From Paragordius varius (lineage: Eukaryota; Nematomorpha), in the NCBI GenBank assembly GCA_964247055.1, contig OZ176060.1, positions 124,001 through 188,000 of the forward strand: a DNA stretch of 64,000 nucleotides, in the 5' to 3' direction. Under the pieces are notes generated by a model. It had not been told where the DNA came from. It searched no databases and worked only from the letters and a program-made list of their open reading frames with translations. Shown piece by piece: positions 24,035 to 36,555 of the stretch (positions are counted from its first letter, which is position 1; each line of letters starts with the position of its first letter). A program made the translations under genes and the position numbers.

Positions 24035-25070
24035 AAGGTGGCCCTAAAGTCGCTTATAAAGCTCGATTAGTGAAATATTTTAATTTATACAAAGGACACT
24101 AAAAAAGATAAAAAACTATTATAAGGAAAGATTCATTGAGATTTTGAAATCATAAAATTAATTTGTTATATATGTATAATTCAGCTAAAATTATATAAAT
24201 TTATTATGATATTTCGATTACTTTAAGTAATCTTGGTCAAACGTAAAAATAAAATTAAAATATATACTAAAATTTAAATTAATTATTTTTCTAAAAAATG
24301 TTGCAAACAAAATAAAACTAAATTATAATTATTATTATTATTATAATTATCAATTGATCCAATTTATAAAATATTAGCAGTTATTTGTCTAATAAAACGT
24401 TATCAATTTTAATAACAGGTGATGTTATATATTGATACATTAAAATGGATTGATTTCATTTTTACGATTTAAATATATATACATTTAATTTGATAACATA
24501 AATCATTCAAAATTAAAAAATATTTTATATAAATTAAAAATTAAAATTTATAATCTTAAAAATAAGCTAAAAATATTTTCTAAATTTCGGTTAATAAATA
24601 TAAATTATAGCTAAGAATTTAAAAAGATAATTAATATTAAATTAAATTACAAAAAAATATTCCATTAGTTAAAGAATTTAATTTAATTAATTTACAATTT
24701 TTTCTAAAAATTAAAGTTATAAATAATAAATATTAAAAATAATAATTGATACAAAAATAATTTAAAATAAAAAAAAATAAAATATTTTACAAAATTTTAA
24801 AAACATATACCCATTTTTCAAATAATTTGAATATTTTATCGAATAAATAAAATGTTTTATTATTTAAAATTATTATATTATTAATTTATTTAAATTATCT
24901 GAATAATTTTAATAAATAGATTATTTATTTTGCTAATTGTCAATTTTTTATTAATGATTTTTTCATAAATAAAAGTATTAAAATATTTTAAATTCTTAAT
25001 TACTGGAATCGCAAAATAAAGTGTATGATATATTTCAATTATTATTTAATTCGCTCCCCCCTTTTTTTAA
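24035..25070 (+). repeat. rep-U related AT-rich repeat
   Basis: Starts AAGGTGGCCCTAAAGTCGCT and TATAAAGCTCGATTAG, shared with 36774-36815 and, inverted, with 56850-56880. The body is extremely A/T-rich with no coding signal. Between 23635 and 24034 the conserved intron flank of Z2 (ATTAAAAAGTCAAATTATT) gives way to plain AT-rich DNA. Confidence 0.5.
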
Positions 25071-25285
25071 AAAAATATTTAATTAAATAAATTCTTTCAA
25101 ATTATATATTTTCAAGTAAAAATGGTTGAACTCGAATAAATTGAATATATTATAATTTAATTTTAATTTAATAAATAATATTGAGAAAATATTTTGTAAA
25201 AATATTTGATTCTAATATATATTTACAAGGGCTGATGGTAGTCTATATAAAATTATCGAAATCTAATAATATATCTTGTTAATAC

Positions 25286-25560
25286 AGTAAAAATATAATC
25301 ATACAAACAAAACTTTAAAACAAAAAATTTTTTGGACAAATTTACCATACTTTTCAACAATGGTTTTTGAAGTACAAACTAAATATGTTTTTAAGATATG
25401 ATAAAATATTTTCGGTTAGACATTTTTACCTCAAAATTTTGATTATAAAGTTAGATTGGGTAATTAATCGTAATATAGAATTTATATTTATTTTAATTTA
25501 AAGGCGACAAAATAATCGAAATTTCGAGGTGATGTATTTAATATATAGTCAATCCGGTTA
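25286..25560. repeat. Degenerate M1 MITE
   Basis: CAGTAAAAATATAATCATAC followed by AAACAAAACTTTAAAAC matches the M1 left end; the right end is not clear. Confidence 0.5.
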
Positions 25561-25639
25561 TAGCATTCATTTTTTGTGTAATTTTTATTTTCTTTTATTT
25601 TTGTAACGTCGGATATAATCGCAATATTTATTATATGTG

Positions 25640-28054
25640 TAGTATTTATATTTTATTGGCCATATTTTGGGTACCCCTTTTAACATTAGAAAACATATTT
25701 CTCACCATAATTCAGTTTACGGCATTCTTGTTGTTTTAAGTCATGGCAATAGTATAAATATAAAAAAATAAGAAGTTAAAGATTTATTACTGTTTTTAAA
25801 GGCTAAAAATTATAGGTTCATTTTTGGAAAAGCTATGTTTTTGATTGAGAGCTAAGAGATAACCTATAATTAAATAACATTCTATTGCACCTATATTAGT
25901 TTTAAAGTACCAATAAAAAAAATATGGATTTATATAAATTAAATTTTCCAAATGTGAAATCAACAATCTAACATTATTACGGAAAACTCACATGAATAAT
26001 TTAATTTACTTAAATTGGAAAGAGTATATTATGATAATAATTTGATACAATATAACCTTAAGTTTATATATAAGCGATTTTTTCATACAATATTGCTAGA
26101 GCCAAAAAGAGACAATCAAGAGGGGCAGAAAATAACTACATTTCTTGGTTAATGAATTAATATTTAAATTACAGTATTTGGATTTTTACAATTAAAAATA
26201 TATAAGGACAAATGTTTTTTTAAAAGATTACCTATGTACTTTTATAAGCTTGATATGTTTTAAAATTCATGATTATTATAAACTACAAAGTAGGAAATAG
26301 AGATTTATATGGGTTAAACAATCAAATATGTATTATACAATTGCACAATTATATAATAGGGGAGAATAATGTTTAAAAAAATTATGGTTATTTTTTATAA
26401 AAAAATATTTGTTATATTGATTAATTTTTATTTTTGGTTTAAATAGATGGCTTATTTACTCTCATTTGTTACGTCTTATGTAATATAATCTTTTAGTAAC
26501 TCTATAATACAGTTATTATCAGGTGCATATATTTTTAAATGATATCATTTTTTGATATGTTATAAATTGTTAAATATTATTGGGTCCTTACATTTGCTCT
26601 TTGTACATCAAAGGACATTTTTCTAAAAATAAAATTTTTGTTTAAAAACCATAATTATATTTAGTCAATTAAGTTATTTAATTTAATAAGGATCGTGTCT
26701 AATTTATTAAAGGTTTATAATATTTGTATTACAGTGCGTCCGAAATCGGGAAGTATAAAAAAATAATCTGATGACATATATGTATATAAATATTCTGACA
26801 AGAGAATGTAAAGATTATCATGGTGCTTCTTTTGATTTTTGCTTTTACGAGTGATTTAAGAAAGTTATTATTAACAGTTTTATGGTGAGTGATCTTTATC
26901 AGAAAATGGCAGAATTTGCCCACATTTCTTAAATAATTTTTTAATAAAAGCTAACTGATAATTCAAAAATATTATTAACAAGTATAGTTATTGATAATAA
27001 CACAGCGTCTCACAAATATCCTAATGTAATATATATTCTTAGGCAAATGTATCATATGGTGCTTTTGTTAAGCCCTTACGAGTGATTCAAGAAAGTTATT
27101 TAAACTTTTGTAAGAAATGTTCCATATCGCAAAATTTGAAAACAATTTTTTTAAATAAATTTTTTTGGTGACTATAGGCTTCAATGCTAAAAAATCACTA
27201 AATAATTTATTATATATACATATAGAGTTAAAACAATATAAAAACTTTAATTTTTAGAAGTGGCCCAGATGGTCCCATATTATTCGCTCTTCTAAAATAG
27301 GATAGTCCTTTTAAAATAAACGTCAAAATGCCGAGATTGCGCAATATTTAAATATATTTGATACAAAAAATATTTATATAAAAATACAAATTTTTTTAAT
27401 CTAATTTTTATCAAAATTTTGAAGCTACTTCATACTATTTTAAGGTATGATGAAAACAGTATAAAATTGAGATAATAAATTTTTTTTTACATAATTTGAT
27501 AATTCTAAACATTTATATCATCTCATTTCGATTATAAGATGTTTCTTCAAGTTAAATATAAACTTTTTACAATCAAAATAATTTAAAGCAATCATTATCT
27601 AATTAAATGAACTTTGAAATGTTATCACTATTGAATTATATTTAAAAAAGTTTATTTTAATGTCTTAAAGCGTTTTATACCTTTTTTGCTAAATTTATTT
27701 TATAAGTTTATTTGTTATTTGATAAAAATTTGGCGAAAATTGTTACCCGTTTTTTAAAAAGCATGTATTTTAAATTGAAAATAGCAGAGCCGTATTCCCT
27801 TAGATTAATTAAATAGATGGTATTTTACATGTTTTTCCAGTCAAATTAAACTAACTGTGTTAGAATAAACATTCACCTATTTTTACTTTTATGGAGTTTA
27901 TAAGCATAACATATTTATCCTACATATATTACTATAATATTACCAATATGTCTGTTATTCTAAATTGTATTTTATAAATATAAATAAATTAATCATCTCT
28001 AAACTAATCCAAATTTTCAAACAAAGAAACTAACACAACTAAAACTCGCCAATG
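25640..28054 (+). repeat. Unit E, copy 1, without the foldback or Harbinger insertions
   Basis: The longest copy of unit E. It runs from TACGGCATTCTTGTTG near 25731, through an M1-like piece at 26173-26445, to ACAGTGCGTCCGAAATCGGG at 26732, then the whole rep-S, and ends near ACTAAAACTCGCCAATG. Segments near 26790 and 27045 (AAGCCCTTACGAGTGATTCA-like) are an internal tandem duplication of about 260 bp. It shows the undisturbed target of both foldback insertions at 26745-26790 and of the Harbinger insertion near 26565. Confidence 0.65.
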
Positions 28055-28401
28055 TAAATAATTAAGTCTATTTTTGGTTCATATATAGACGTTTGCTTTT
28101 TGGAGTATTTATTTACTTTAAAATATTACAATATAATCTGAATATTTATTAGAATTGAGTTAAAAAATGATAAAACAATTTTTTTATAAATTTAAATTTC
28201 AGAACACCAATTTTTAATATATATTAGGGTCTTAATTATTTTTGAAATATTTTTTGCACAATGATTTTTTATATTTAATCATATAACTAAAAATTTTTTT
28301 TAGACTTGAATTTTTCTGAATTTTTTTTTCAATTATCTTCGTGAAAAAATATTCTATTATCAAAGAGTCGGTTTTTTCAAGATTAATCAATTAATATATT
28401 A

Positions 28402-28676
28402 AAGGAAGGGGGTCCAACACTTGTGGGTCGCATTTTTAGCTCAAAAATTACGACCAACTGCATTCGAAATATATATGCGAGCATTCTTAAATAATTTATA
28501 TGATTTCAAACATAAGACGTCGAAACAAAAGGACATTCTTGCTATTTGACATTAATAAAAATTTTCTCAGGAATATCAATTTTACTAAGATTTTGCGAAC
28601 ATGTTTTTGCAAATTATAAATTCCAAGTTTTTTTGCAGGCAGCACGGACAGAGGGCCAAACACTGCCCCCCTTTGG
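28402..28676. mobile_element. hAT-like MITE
   Basis: About 275 bp, aligned end to end with 39239-39516 (shared TTTTTAGCTC, ATATATATGCG, CATTCTTGCTAT, CTCAGGA, AATTCCAA). Ends are GC-richer (GGGGGTCCAACACTTGTGGG and GCCAAACACTGCCCCCCTTT). No coding capacity. Confidence 0.6.
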
Positions 28677-28699
28677 TGTTAATCATTTAATTTTATAGT

Positions 28700-29120
28700 A
28701 AAGATGAATAACTTTTAAGTAAACTTTTCTAACCATTTTTCTGGCTTTTTTTGTCGTTTAAAATAATTGACTGCTTCTCAAAAATATCAGAATCGCAAAA
28801 TAAAAAAAATTAAATTTTATTAAAAAAATATTTTTTTTAATGAAACATAATTATCTTTAATAAATTATTTAATATTTCATCAATAAAAACTGATAAAATT
28901 GTTAATAAATATAGGTTGGTATTTTTAAAATAATAATAGTTATTGAAAATTAACTATTTTTAAATGTTTACAGTATTTATATTAATTTTTAAAAATTATA
29001 ATTGTTAAACCATCAAAATAATAGAAAAAGTATAAAATGAAACGACAGACGATTTCTTTTTAAACGGTTTTTTAAATTGTCTGCTTTTTATTTATTCGAA
29101 AAAATATTCAAATTAAATTT
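28700..29120 (+). repeat. rep-U copy
   Basis: Contains the rep-U core AACGACAGACGATTTC and TTGTCTGCTTTTTATTTATT, preceded by TAATTGACTGCTTCTC, in the same order as 55960-56340. Confidence 0.6.
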
Positions 29121-29423
29121 GGCAATCATGATCAGGTCAGTGAACATTTATTTTTGGACCATGGTCATTTAGAGGTTGGTGGTATTTTATGAGAGAGAGA
29201 GAGAGAGATTTTATTGATTTTTTATATATATATGCCTTTTTAACAATATAAAATTGTTAAACATGCATCTTTATGACATTAGCATTAGGCATATTCATCG
29301 ATTCAAAAAATAATACAATCAAGCTCTTTGCAAAATATGCAATCATTCCATATATATAAACAATGAAAACATATTTTATAATTGGATATTTCAATGATGA
29401 AAGAAAGTGTAAAATAAACTAGG

Positions 29424-29668
29424 TAAAATTTTATTTGAAATATTCAGTATTCAGCTATGTATTTGAAGATTCAGAAGGCGACAAATATGTGACAAAATCT
29501 ATTCGAAAACAAAATTTTTGATTAAATTTGATTGAAAATATATGTAAAATAAGATATATCAAAAATGTATATAATACAAAGCAAGAAAATATAATTAATG
29601 AAACGCAAGTGTCGTTAGAGCATTATTTTCACAATCCAATATCGCATGATAATTTAAATAAAAAGTAG
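29424..29668 (+). pseudogene. Decayed coding fragment, unrecognised
   Basis: One frame runs for about 81 codons with a single internal TGA, which is unlikely by chance at this base composition. Readable parts are SVFSYVFEDSEGDKYVTKS and ETQVSLEHYFHNPISHDN, ending in a TAG at 29666-29668. The C-terminal LEHYFHN motif recalls the ends of some transposase-derived proteins, but I cannot assign a family. No flanking terminal repeats were recognised. Confidence 0.3.
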
Positions 29669-29932
29669 GTCTGACCGGACTTTTTTTTGAAAAAGCAGTC
29701 AAATGCAAAACCCTAGTTGTCACATATGCTAATTTGAAAGTAAATCTTAGTTTTGTTAAATTCAAAACAAATTTAGGAGTGGTAAAGACGTCAAAACTTA
29801 TGATATGAAGGCCAATATTAGGAAAAAGCGCTATATTTTAATCTACTAAATAAACTCATTGTTTAAACTGTTTAAAATATATATGTTGGTAACACAATCA
29901 TTTATATATTTCAAATGTAATTGAATAATTTT

Positions 29933-30090
29933 ACAGTAAAAAATCAAATTATAAGGACAAAACTTAATAGAGACAAATATTTTTATATAAAAGAAAACGA
30001 TACATTTCCCAACCTAAATTTATCCTATTACAATTGTATAATACATAAATTAGTTTTCATTTTACAACTTTATTTCTTACTTTATAGTTT
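29933..30090. repeat. M1 MITE, left half
   Basis: CAGTAAAAAATCAAATTATA and the inner AGAGACAAATATTTTTATAT match M1. The right terminal repeat is missing. A 60-codon frame at 29921-30103 is this repeat read as protein. Confidence 0.6.
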
Positions 30091-30166
30091 AAATCAATGT
30101 TAATATTATGAAGACTAAGAAGATACACAAAGTATGATTGATTGTTTTTTAGTAAAACATATTTGA

Positions 30167-30169
<3 letters not shown>

Positions 30170-30232
<63 letters not shown>
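30170..30232. repeat. (TA)n microsatellite
   Basis: About 60 bp of pure TA alternation, directly abutting the foldback-like element that follows. Confidence 0.95.
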
Positions 30233-30235
<3 letters not shown>

Positions 30236-30603
30236 TTTACAGTTCAAATTCACCCTTAAACAATTCATATTCATCCTTGAACAATTAAAATCCACCCTAA
30301 AAATAAATTATGTGTTTTCGAACTAATATAACACATTATTAAAATAAAATATATCTTTATAGCATAACTAATAGTTTTTTTCAGTATTATGTTAATTTAA
30401 AACAAAATTTTATTTTTTAAAAATATATTAAAATATAGGTAATTTTTGATCTTAAAAAACATTTTATTTATTTGAGGGTGAATTTGATTTGTTCGTGAGT
30501 GAATTGGAATGGTTTAAGGGTGAATTTGAATTGTTTAACGGTAAATTTGAATTGTTCGAGGGTGAATTTGAATTGTTTAAGGGTGAATTTGAACTGTAAA
30601 TGG
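30233..30603. mobile_element. Foldback-like element FB-B
   Basis: About 370 bp. The left end CATTTACAGTTCAAATTCAC and the right end GTGAATTTGAACTGTAAATG are inverted, each backed by 21-bp units of the form AATTTGAATTGTTTAAGGGT and a core of about 170 bp. It sits in a TA tract with TATA after the right end. The unit shares its AACAATTCAA half and its length with FB-A but differs in the other half, so it is a diverged sister family. The minus-strand open frame with repeated NSPLNNS is a by-product. Confidence 0.75.
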
Positions 30604-30711
30604 TATACATACATTTAAGCACGATTATAAGAATATATAATATTTTCATTTTTTTGACTCATGGATATAATATTTTTATTGTTATTTTAGGATTGTGTTT
30701 CTATTGCTTAT

Positions 30712-30800
30712 ACAGTAAAAAAAATAAAATTATACGGACGAAACGTAATATAAAAATAGTTTTTTAAAAATATAACCCCATACTATTTAAAGCTAATCCC
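30712..30800. repeat. M1 MITE, left end only
   Basis: CAGTAAAAAAAATAAAATTA then ATACGGACGAAACGTAATAT. The right half was not found. Confidence 0.6.
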
Positions 30801-30889
30801 GATAGAAATTCATATATCTTAACAAAATGCTCTAAATACATTGTGTTATCAATCGACATTTCTATTTAATACTTAACAGTTCACTTCAC

Positions 30890-32330
30890 TTTGATTCGAT
30901 TTGTGGTATTTAAATAGCCCAATTCAAATAGCTTTCTTACTGGCAAACCCAACCAAAACCAAAATACTGATATATTTAGAAAGATTATTTACAGTAAAAA
31001 TTGAAATTATACGAATGACAAAACGTATAAAGACAAATCATTTTTTTTAAAAGACAACCATACTTTTTAAATCTTGATTAATTTAAAAGCTCATTGTTTG
31101 AACTCCAAAGTATAAAATTGAGATGTATATTGGTAACGCAATAAAGTATTTTACTTTTGTAATTAATTTATATGATAAATTAAGGTTTATAAAAGTTTGG
31201 TTGTCTTTTGAAAAAAAAATTTTGTCCTTATTTTTACATTTTATCAGTATAATTTTAATTTTTACTGTATATTTTATAAGAATATATTTATTTCTAATAT
31301 TAAGGAGAGGGTTAGTTATTTGGTATATTAAGATGAATTTGGATAAATATATCTCTTGTATTATATAAATGAGGTATTTATTAGAGAACATATTTGAAAC
31401 ATTATAAATTTTTAGTGGCCATAAATTTTAAAACAATGGAAAATATTGAATAAAAAATTATTACCAAAATAAATTAAAATTATTGTGGTTAATTTATTAT
31501 TATATAAATAAAATAATTATATTAAATTTTTTGTAGCAGTATTTTAGGCAAAAATTTTAAAATTCAGGAAAAAACGGGTGTACAAATAGCAAACGTAAGA
31601 ACCCAATAAAATAAAACAATTTATACCATATCCAAAGTTAATTAATCTCTAATTTTATATTAAATACATTTGAGCTAAATAAAAAATGTTATGTGCACTT
31701 CACTAACAAATTTTCATTCTTTAATACGAATTAGAGAGTTTATAAGCCATCTATTTACAATTAATTATATCGACACGTAAAAATATAGGGATAATTTTTT
31801 AGAAAAATACATCTATCTTTTTATTAAACGGGTTTTTTACTATAAATTTAATTATAATTGAAAAATAAATAATTGATGTCTAATATACATTTCTTTTTTA
31901 TCTTTCCAATTTAAAAGACAAAGTTTTAAAAAAATATTTGCTTAATATTTTTGTGTTTTGTCCGTGTTATTAGTATATTATATATATGATATAAACTACA
32001 CATTAGTCTTAATAAATCTTAAAATAATATTAGGTAACCACAAATTTAAACATATTATGTATAAGTTGATAGGTTATTCAATATATGTGATATAATTATT
32101 TGACTTTAAAATTTTACGGACAAAACGAAAAGACAACTTCTTATAAAAATCCTACTTCTATCTGCATAATTTTAATACTATTGTAAATACATAATAGTTT
32201 AATTACCATATTACATATGTCTATTTCAAATTTAAATTTGATTTATAAAGGAAAACACGCTTTTGTAAAAAGGTTGTTTTAACATTTTAATTTTGTACGT
32301 ATAATTTCAAATGTATATGAAATATAATTG
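30890..32330 (+). repeat. Duplicated block B, copy 2 (with rep-R)
   Basis: Collinear paralogue of 18400-19850. It carries M1 at the equivalent site, the AATTCAGGAAAAAACGGGTG string, and further degenerate M1 pieces at 31757-31975 and 32106-32318. Open frames here are repeat-derived. Confidence 0.65.
30992..31267. mobile_element. M1 MITE, full length with TA duplication
   Basis: CAGTAAAAATTGAAATTATA at the left and ATAATTTTAATTTTTACTG at the right, 276 bp, with TA directly outside both ends. Inner segments AAAAGACAACCATACTTTTT and AAAGTTTGGTTGTCTTTTG are also inverted, so the element is nearly self-complementary over about 100 bp at each side. Confidence 0.9.
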
Positions 32331-32519
32331 TAGTTTGAATAATATATGGGATATATTTCATTTTTAATATTTCTTATTCCTGATGTTTAATATACCAAAA
32401 ATACACTTATTAAAGAATCAATAAATTTGTGAAAATTATTTTATATACAACTTTGTTTTTGTATTATGTTCACTTTTTCTGAACTATATACATCTATATG
32501 GCCAAATTTTTTAAATCAT

Positions 32520-32915
32520 TTTATTTATCTTATTTTTGAATTTTTAAGCAAATATTTTATAGTTTTATTTTCTTAGCGCTCAACGGTTTTTTAAAAAAAG
32601 TAATACGTAATCGACTAAAAGGTTTAAGCTGACAATTACATTGAAAAAGCGGGCCAGACTGATTAAACCATAGAGCCTATTTGTTATATAGATAAAATTA
32701 CTTAAAGTATATACAATACCCATTTTATTGTTGGCCACTTCACATTATTTTAGGCCATTGGGCATTACAGTAACGTGTTATAAAAAACAACAAACGGTGT
32801 GAAATAAACATTTTTTTCTATTTTTACAACATTAATTGTTTATTAATTCATGGACAAGATTTGTTTTATATTCTACATTACTGTATTGCTAATTAGCCAT
32901 CAATAAAGAAATGGA
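32520..32915 (-). repeat. rep-T and M2 MITE, 3' of Z3
   Basis: rep-T (CTTAGCGCTCAACGGTTTTT, AATCGACTAAAAGGTTTAAG, AAAAAGCGGGCC) is followed by M2 at about 32710-32915, with halves CCCATTTTATTGTTGGCCAC and TAGCCATCAATAAAGAAATG. On the minus strand this is downstream of Z3, in the same order as behind Z6. Confidence 0.65.
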
Positions 32916-32916
32916 C

Positions 32917-33181
32917 AGTAAAAATTGAAATTATACGGACAAAACGTGAACATACAACGACAATTTTTTTCAAAAGACAAACTATATATTTTAGAATCAA
33001 ATTTATCGTATATAATTTGAATTGTAAAATAACATAATTGATTGTGTTACCAATAAATCTATTTAACAATCTGCAGTTAAAACAATCAGTTATATTAAAG
33101 AAAACAAGATATAATGGTTGTCTTTGAGAAAAAATATTTGGGATTAAATTTTTACGTTTGGTCGTTATTCGATTTTTCCTA
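32917..33181. mobile_element. M1 MITE, 3' of Z3
   Basis: CAGTAAAAATTGAAATTATA at one end and TACGTTTGGTCGTTATTCGA ending in CCT at the other. It sits about 180 bp beyond the end of Z3, as in Z1, Z5 and Z6. Confidence 0.75.
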
Positions 33182-33359
33182 CAAAATAAACTCCAGAGAA
33201 GAAGGTCAAATATCATTCCAAATATTTTATTAACGATGCATTTTGCAATAAACGTCTTCATAAAATAATATGAATCTCAATATCTTTTATTTACGAAATG
33301 GATATTTAAACAAAATATATTTAATGCTACATTTAATATATTATATATGTTGAATTAAG

Positions 33360-34177
33360 TGTTCAATTATGTAATTTTTAATATGCCTGGCAAGACTGCC
33401 TTTTTCGTTATAATCCTTAAGTCAAATCGGACACTTATGTTAAATTTTCTTATGAATAGCATGAATGTGTGTTGCAAGATGGCATTTTTGAGTGAAATAA
33501 GTTTTACAAATCGGACATTCATGTTTAATTTTCTCATGAACTGAATATATGTGCCTTTCAAGATTGCCTTTGTTAGAAAACATTTTTGAACAAATTTTGC
33601 ACAAATATTTAATTTGTACATGATCCGAATGAATATGATTGGTCAAGCCGCTTTTATCCTTATAAATCTTATCACATTGAATACATCGAAAATTATTACC
33701 CAATTTTGAAGAGTTTAAAGATTTAATAGGTTTTGAATTATTATTATTATCATTAAATAAATTGTTAATATTATTCAAGCTTATGTCATTGGAAGCAACA
33801 TTTGAACATACCGATGTAATATCTTTTATAATTTTTGGTGCGCGAAAGATCTAAAGGTTCCGTTTGTTCTCCTACCAAATTAAATATCAAGGAATTTTTG
33901 TTTGTTTTGTTGGTAACATTTTGAATTTTATTATCTAAATTATTATTTTGTAGAGTATTTTCGCTTTTATGTTCCCTTAAATAACAAAGGTTATAGAAAG
34001 AAGCGTTCAAAATTCTCCGTAAATCATAGTTTAAGAAATCTTCATTTTCCAATAAATTAATAAAGGATGCCGGTTTAGATGGATCTTCAATATAGGTTTC
34101 TTGTTGATTTTTGAGTTCTACTTTATAAAGCTTAGTATCGAGATCACACCAAAGTTTGTAAGTCGAGTCGCCGAAAT
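33360..34177 (-). pseudogene. Z3: C2H2 zinc-finger gene copy with PLDLS motif
   Basis: A TTTTTTAG acceptor precedes the exon start at 34177 (FGDSTYKLWCDLDTKLYK). The leader stays open through LLENEDFLNYDLRRI and VGEQTEPLDLS. A deletion of about 11 bp right after PLDLS (near 33840) removes the LKK residues and shifts the frame. The next frame carries the Asn-rich linker and three complete fingers (CIQCDKIYKDKSGL, CKICSKMFSNKGNL, CPICKTYFTQKCHL). A last finger is broken by two stops (a Lys codon and its second Cys) and a small deletion near the end. Finger spacing and linkers match Z1 and Z2. Role as for Z2, a probable DNA-binding repressor in its intact form. This copy cannot make a full protein. 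Confidence 0.85.
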
Positions 34178-34357
34178 CTAAAAAAAATTTGTTAAAAATG
34201 TAATTAAAAAGTCACATTATTAATAATGAAATATGTTAACAGCCCAACAAAATGGTTTAAAATCAAGTTAATAGACATAAATATTAATGATTATATAATT
34301 AATGATTAACTTTGCAAATATGAACTACTAAAAAATGAAATGTTTTCTTTATACAGT

Positions 34358-36555
34358 TGTTGTTATAAGCTAGTCATATACTGATTCTGGCTTTCTCATA
34401 GATTAGTGTTCTCCATTTTAGGCGATCCTGTGTTACTCTCAACAGTTGATGAAAGGTTAGATTTGTTATTGATTTGAGCACATCGATCCACCGCTTTTTG
34501 GGTCGGCCCCTTCTGCGGGTGCCATCTACCAACCCAAAGAGTATGATTTTTTCTAGCGAGTCGGATCGCAGGATGTGACCCAGATATTTTAGCTGTTTAA
34601 AGGTTATTAAATCGTAAAGTAAAAATTCGGGTTTAATGAATTTGAGTATGTAAGAATTGGAGATGTGGGCTTTCCAGGAGATTCTCAATATTTTTCGAAA
34701 GCACCACATTTGAAAAGAGTTTATGCGGGCTTTGTCAATGGAATTGCATATCCATGATTCGGACCCATAGATTGCCACGGGGTATATCATCGCCTTCAGG
34801 ATGGCAAGTTTAGTTGGGAGACTTATGACCGATGAGTTCCAAACTTTGGACAGTTTACCCATAGTAGCACGTCCCAATGCTAGTCGTGCTCGTATGTCGG
34901 GGTCCGAGCTACCGTCGGATGCAATTATGGAGCCTAGGTATTTACAGTGATCGGTTAGTTCGATGGGGGAGTTGTTGATTGTAAATGGTAGTTTTGGTGC
35001 GTTTAGGATCATAATTTTAGATTTAGCTGGGTTCAGCTTAAGACCCATCAAACTTGCTTCAATGGTAAGATTATTTAAAAGATAGGTCATGTCCGTGTGG
35101 GATTCTGACAAGAGAATGGTGTCATCGGCGTACCGGAGATTGCAAATAGTAAGACCACCGATCCGTGCCCCAATATGTTGTGGAAAGTTACAATTGCGTA
35201 TTAATGTTTCTGTGTATAAGTTAAATAAGAGGGGAGAAAGGACACATCCTTGTCTCACACCTCTGAGAATAGGAAACCAGTCGGTGGGACCGAATTGAGT
35301 TTTAATGGCAGCTGTTTGTCCTGAATACAGCGATTGAAGTAGGAGTATTATGTGCGAGGACACTCCTGAGGATCGTAATATTCTCCATAGGCAGTCGTGG
35401 TTGACTGTATCAAATGCCATACTGAAGTCTAAAAAGCAGCAATATAGACTTTTCCCAAATTCATTGTATCTTCGAATTATTGTATTAAGATTAACTATAT
35501 GATTGGTAGTGTTTCTCTTTGCTCTAAAGCCAGCCTGCACCTCGGATATTTCATAGTCCAACGAGGATGAGATTCTTTTCAGTATAATCTTGAGAAGAAT
35601 GATGGCGATCATTCTATAGTTCTGACAAAGATGGGGATTTCCCTTTTTAAAAAAGGGTAGGAGAAAAGATTTGGTCCAATCATCCGGCCAAATACAGGTT
35701 TGAAACACTTTTTGTAAAAGATCAGTTAAGAAATAGAGGGGGATTGTGTGAAGAATTTTTATTGGAATATCATTGTAACCTAAGGAGTTGGAGGATGAAA
35801 ATTGTTTTAAGGCGTATTGAACTTCATCAGGTAAAATTGGGGGATCTAGTTCTGAAACTTTAAGGAATGTGCTAATGGATGAATGAGGACTAGAGTCGAC
35901 ATGATAAAGAGAAGTACCGAATTCTTCCCAACGTTTGATAATTTCCTTTTTATTTGTTAATATTACATTATCCGTGTTGCTTATGCTCCCCAGATTTTTG
36001 GAGTTGTGAGGAACAAGTAAATGTAGTTTTTGGTATATGTTCTGGCCTTTGGCGTGAGCCAGTTCTAATTCTTTGCAAATAGCTAGGTAGTGAAGATTGA
36101 TATCAATCTTGGATTGTATCTTGAATTGAGTATTTAATGTGCGGTAATCAGTAATGTTGTTGTTTATTTTAGCCAATCTGCGTTTATTGGCCAAGACAAT
36201 GGATTCATTTGAAAGAAATGGATTATTAGGATGTTTTTGTTGAAGTGGAAAGTGCTTGGGTATTAGTTCGTTGATGGCAGTCAAGGTCTGATGCCAATGG
36301 TTGTTTACGTTCAGATTATTAGTGTTGATATTACTTAGGGAAGTATTCAGTTTGAGTATAAATTCACTTGTAACATTGGAAAAGTCGAAGCGGTTTTTAG
36401 TTTTATTGTGCGGTAATTTAGTTCCTAACTTAAATTTAAGTTTAATAGCAAGAAGTTGATGATCGGAGCCTATTACGACTCCTGGGAAAGTTTTCGCTCC
36501 TATAATGAATTTGAGCCATTTTTGTTGGATGAGGATAAAGTCAATTTGTGAACGG
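34358..36555 (-). mobile_element. RTE-type LINE, 5'-truncated, inserted in an M1 terminal repeat
   Basis: A minus-strand LINE copy of about 2.2 kb that lacks most of its endonuclease. Its 3' side (34358) abuts ATACAGT, the outermost bases of an M1 MITE, and its 5' side (36555) abuts GTAAAAATTAAAATTATACG, the continuation of the same M1 end. GT appears on both sides as a possible short target duplication. The 3' untranslated end is very short and closes in ACAACAACT-like triplets, as is usual in RTE elements. Confidence 0.85.

Noticed and set aside
26733-28054. Unit E with CAGTG ends as a single Tc1-like transposon
   Set aside because: The sequence outside CAGTGCGTCC is also shared between copies, so this is not a true terminus.
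30464-30649. Minus-strand NSPLNNS repeat protein
   Set aside because: Same reason: the 21-bp units of FB-B read as heptads.
35089-35298. Plus-strand frame inside the RTE LINE
   Set aside because: Antisense shadow of the reverse transcriptase frame.
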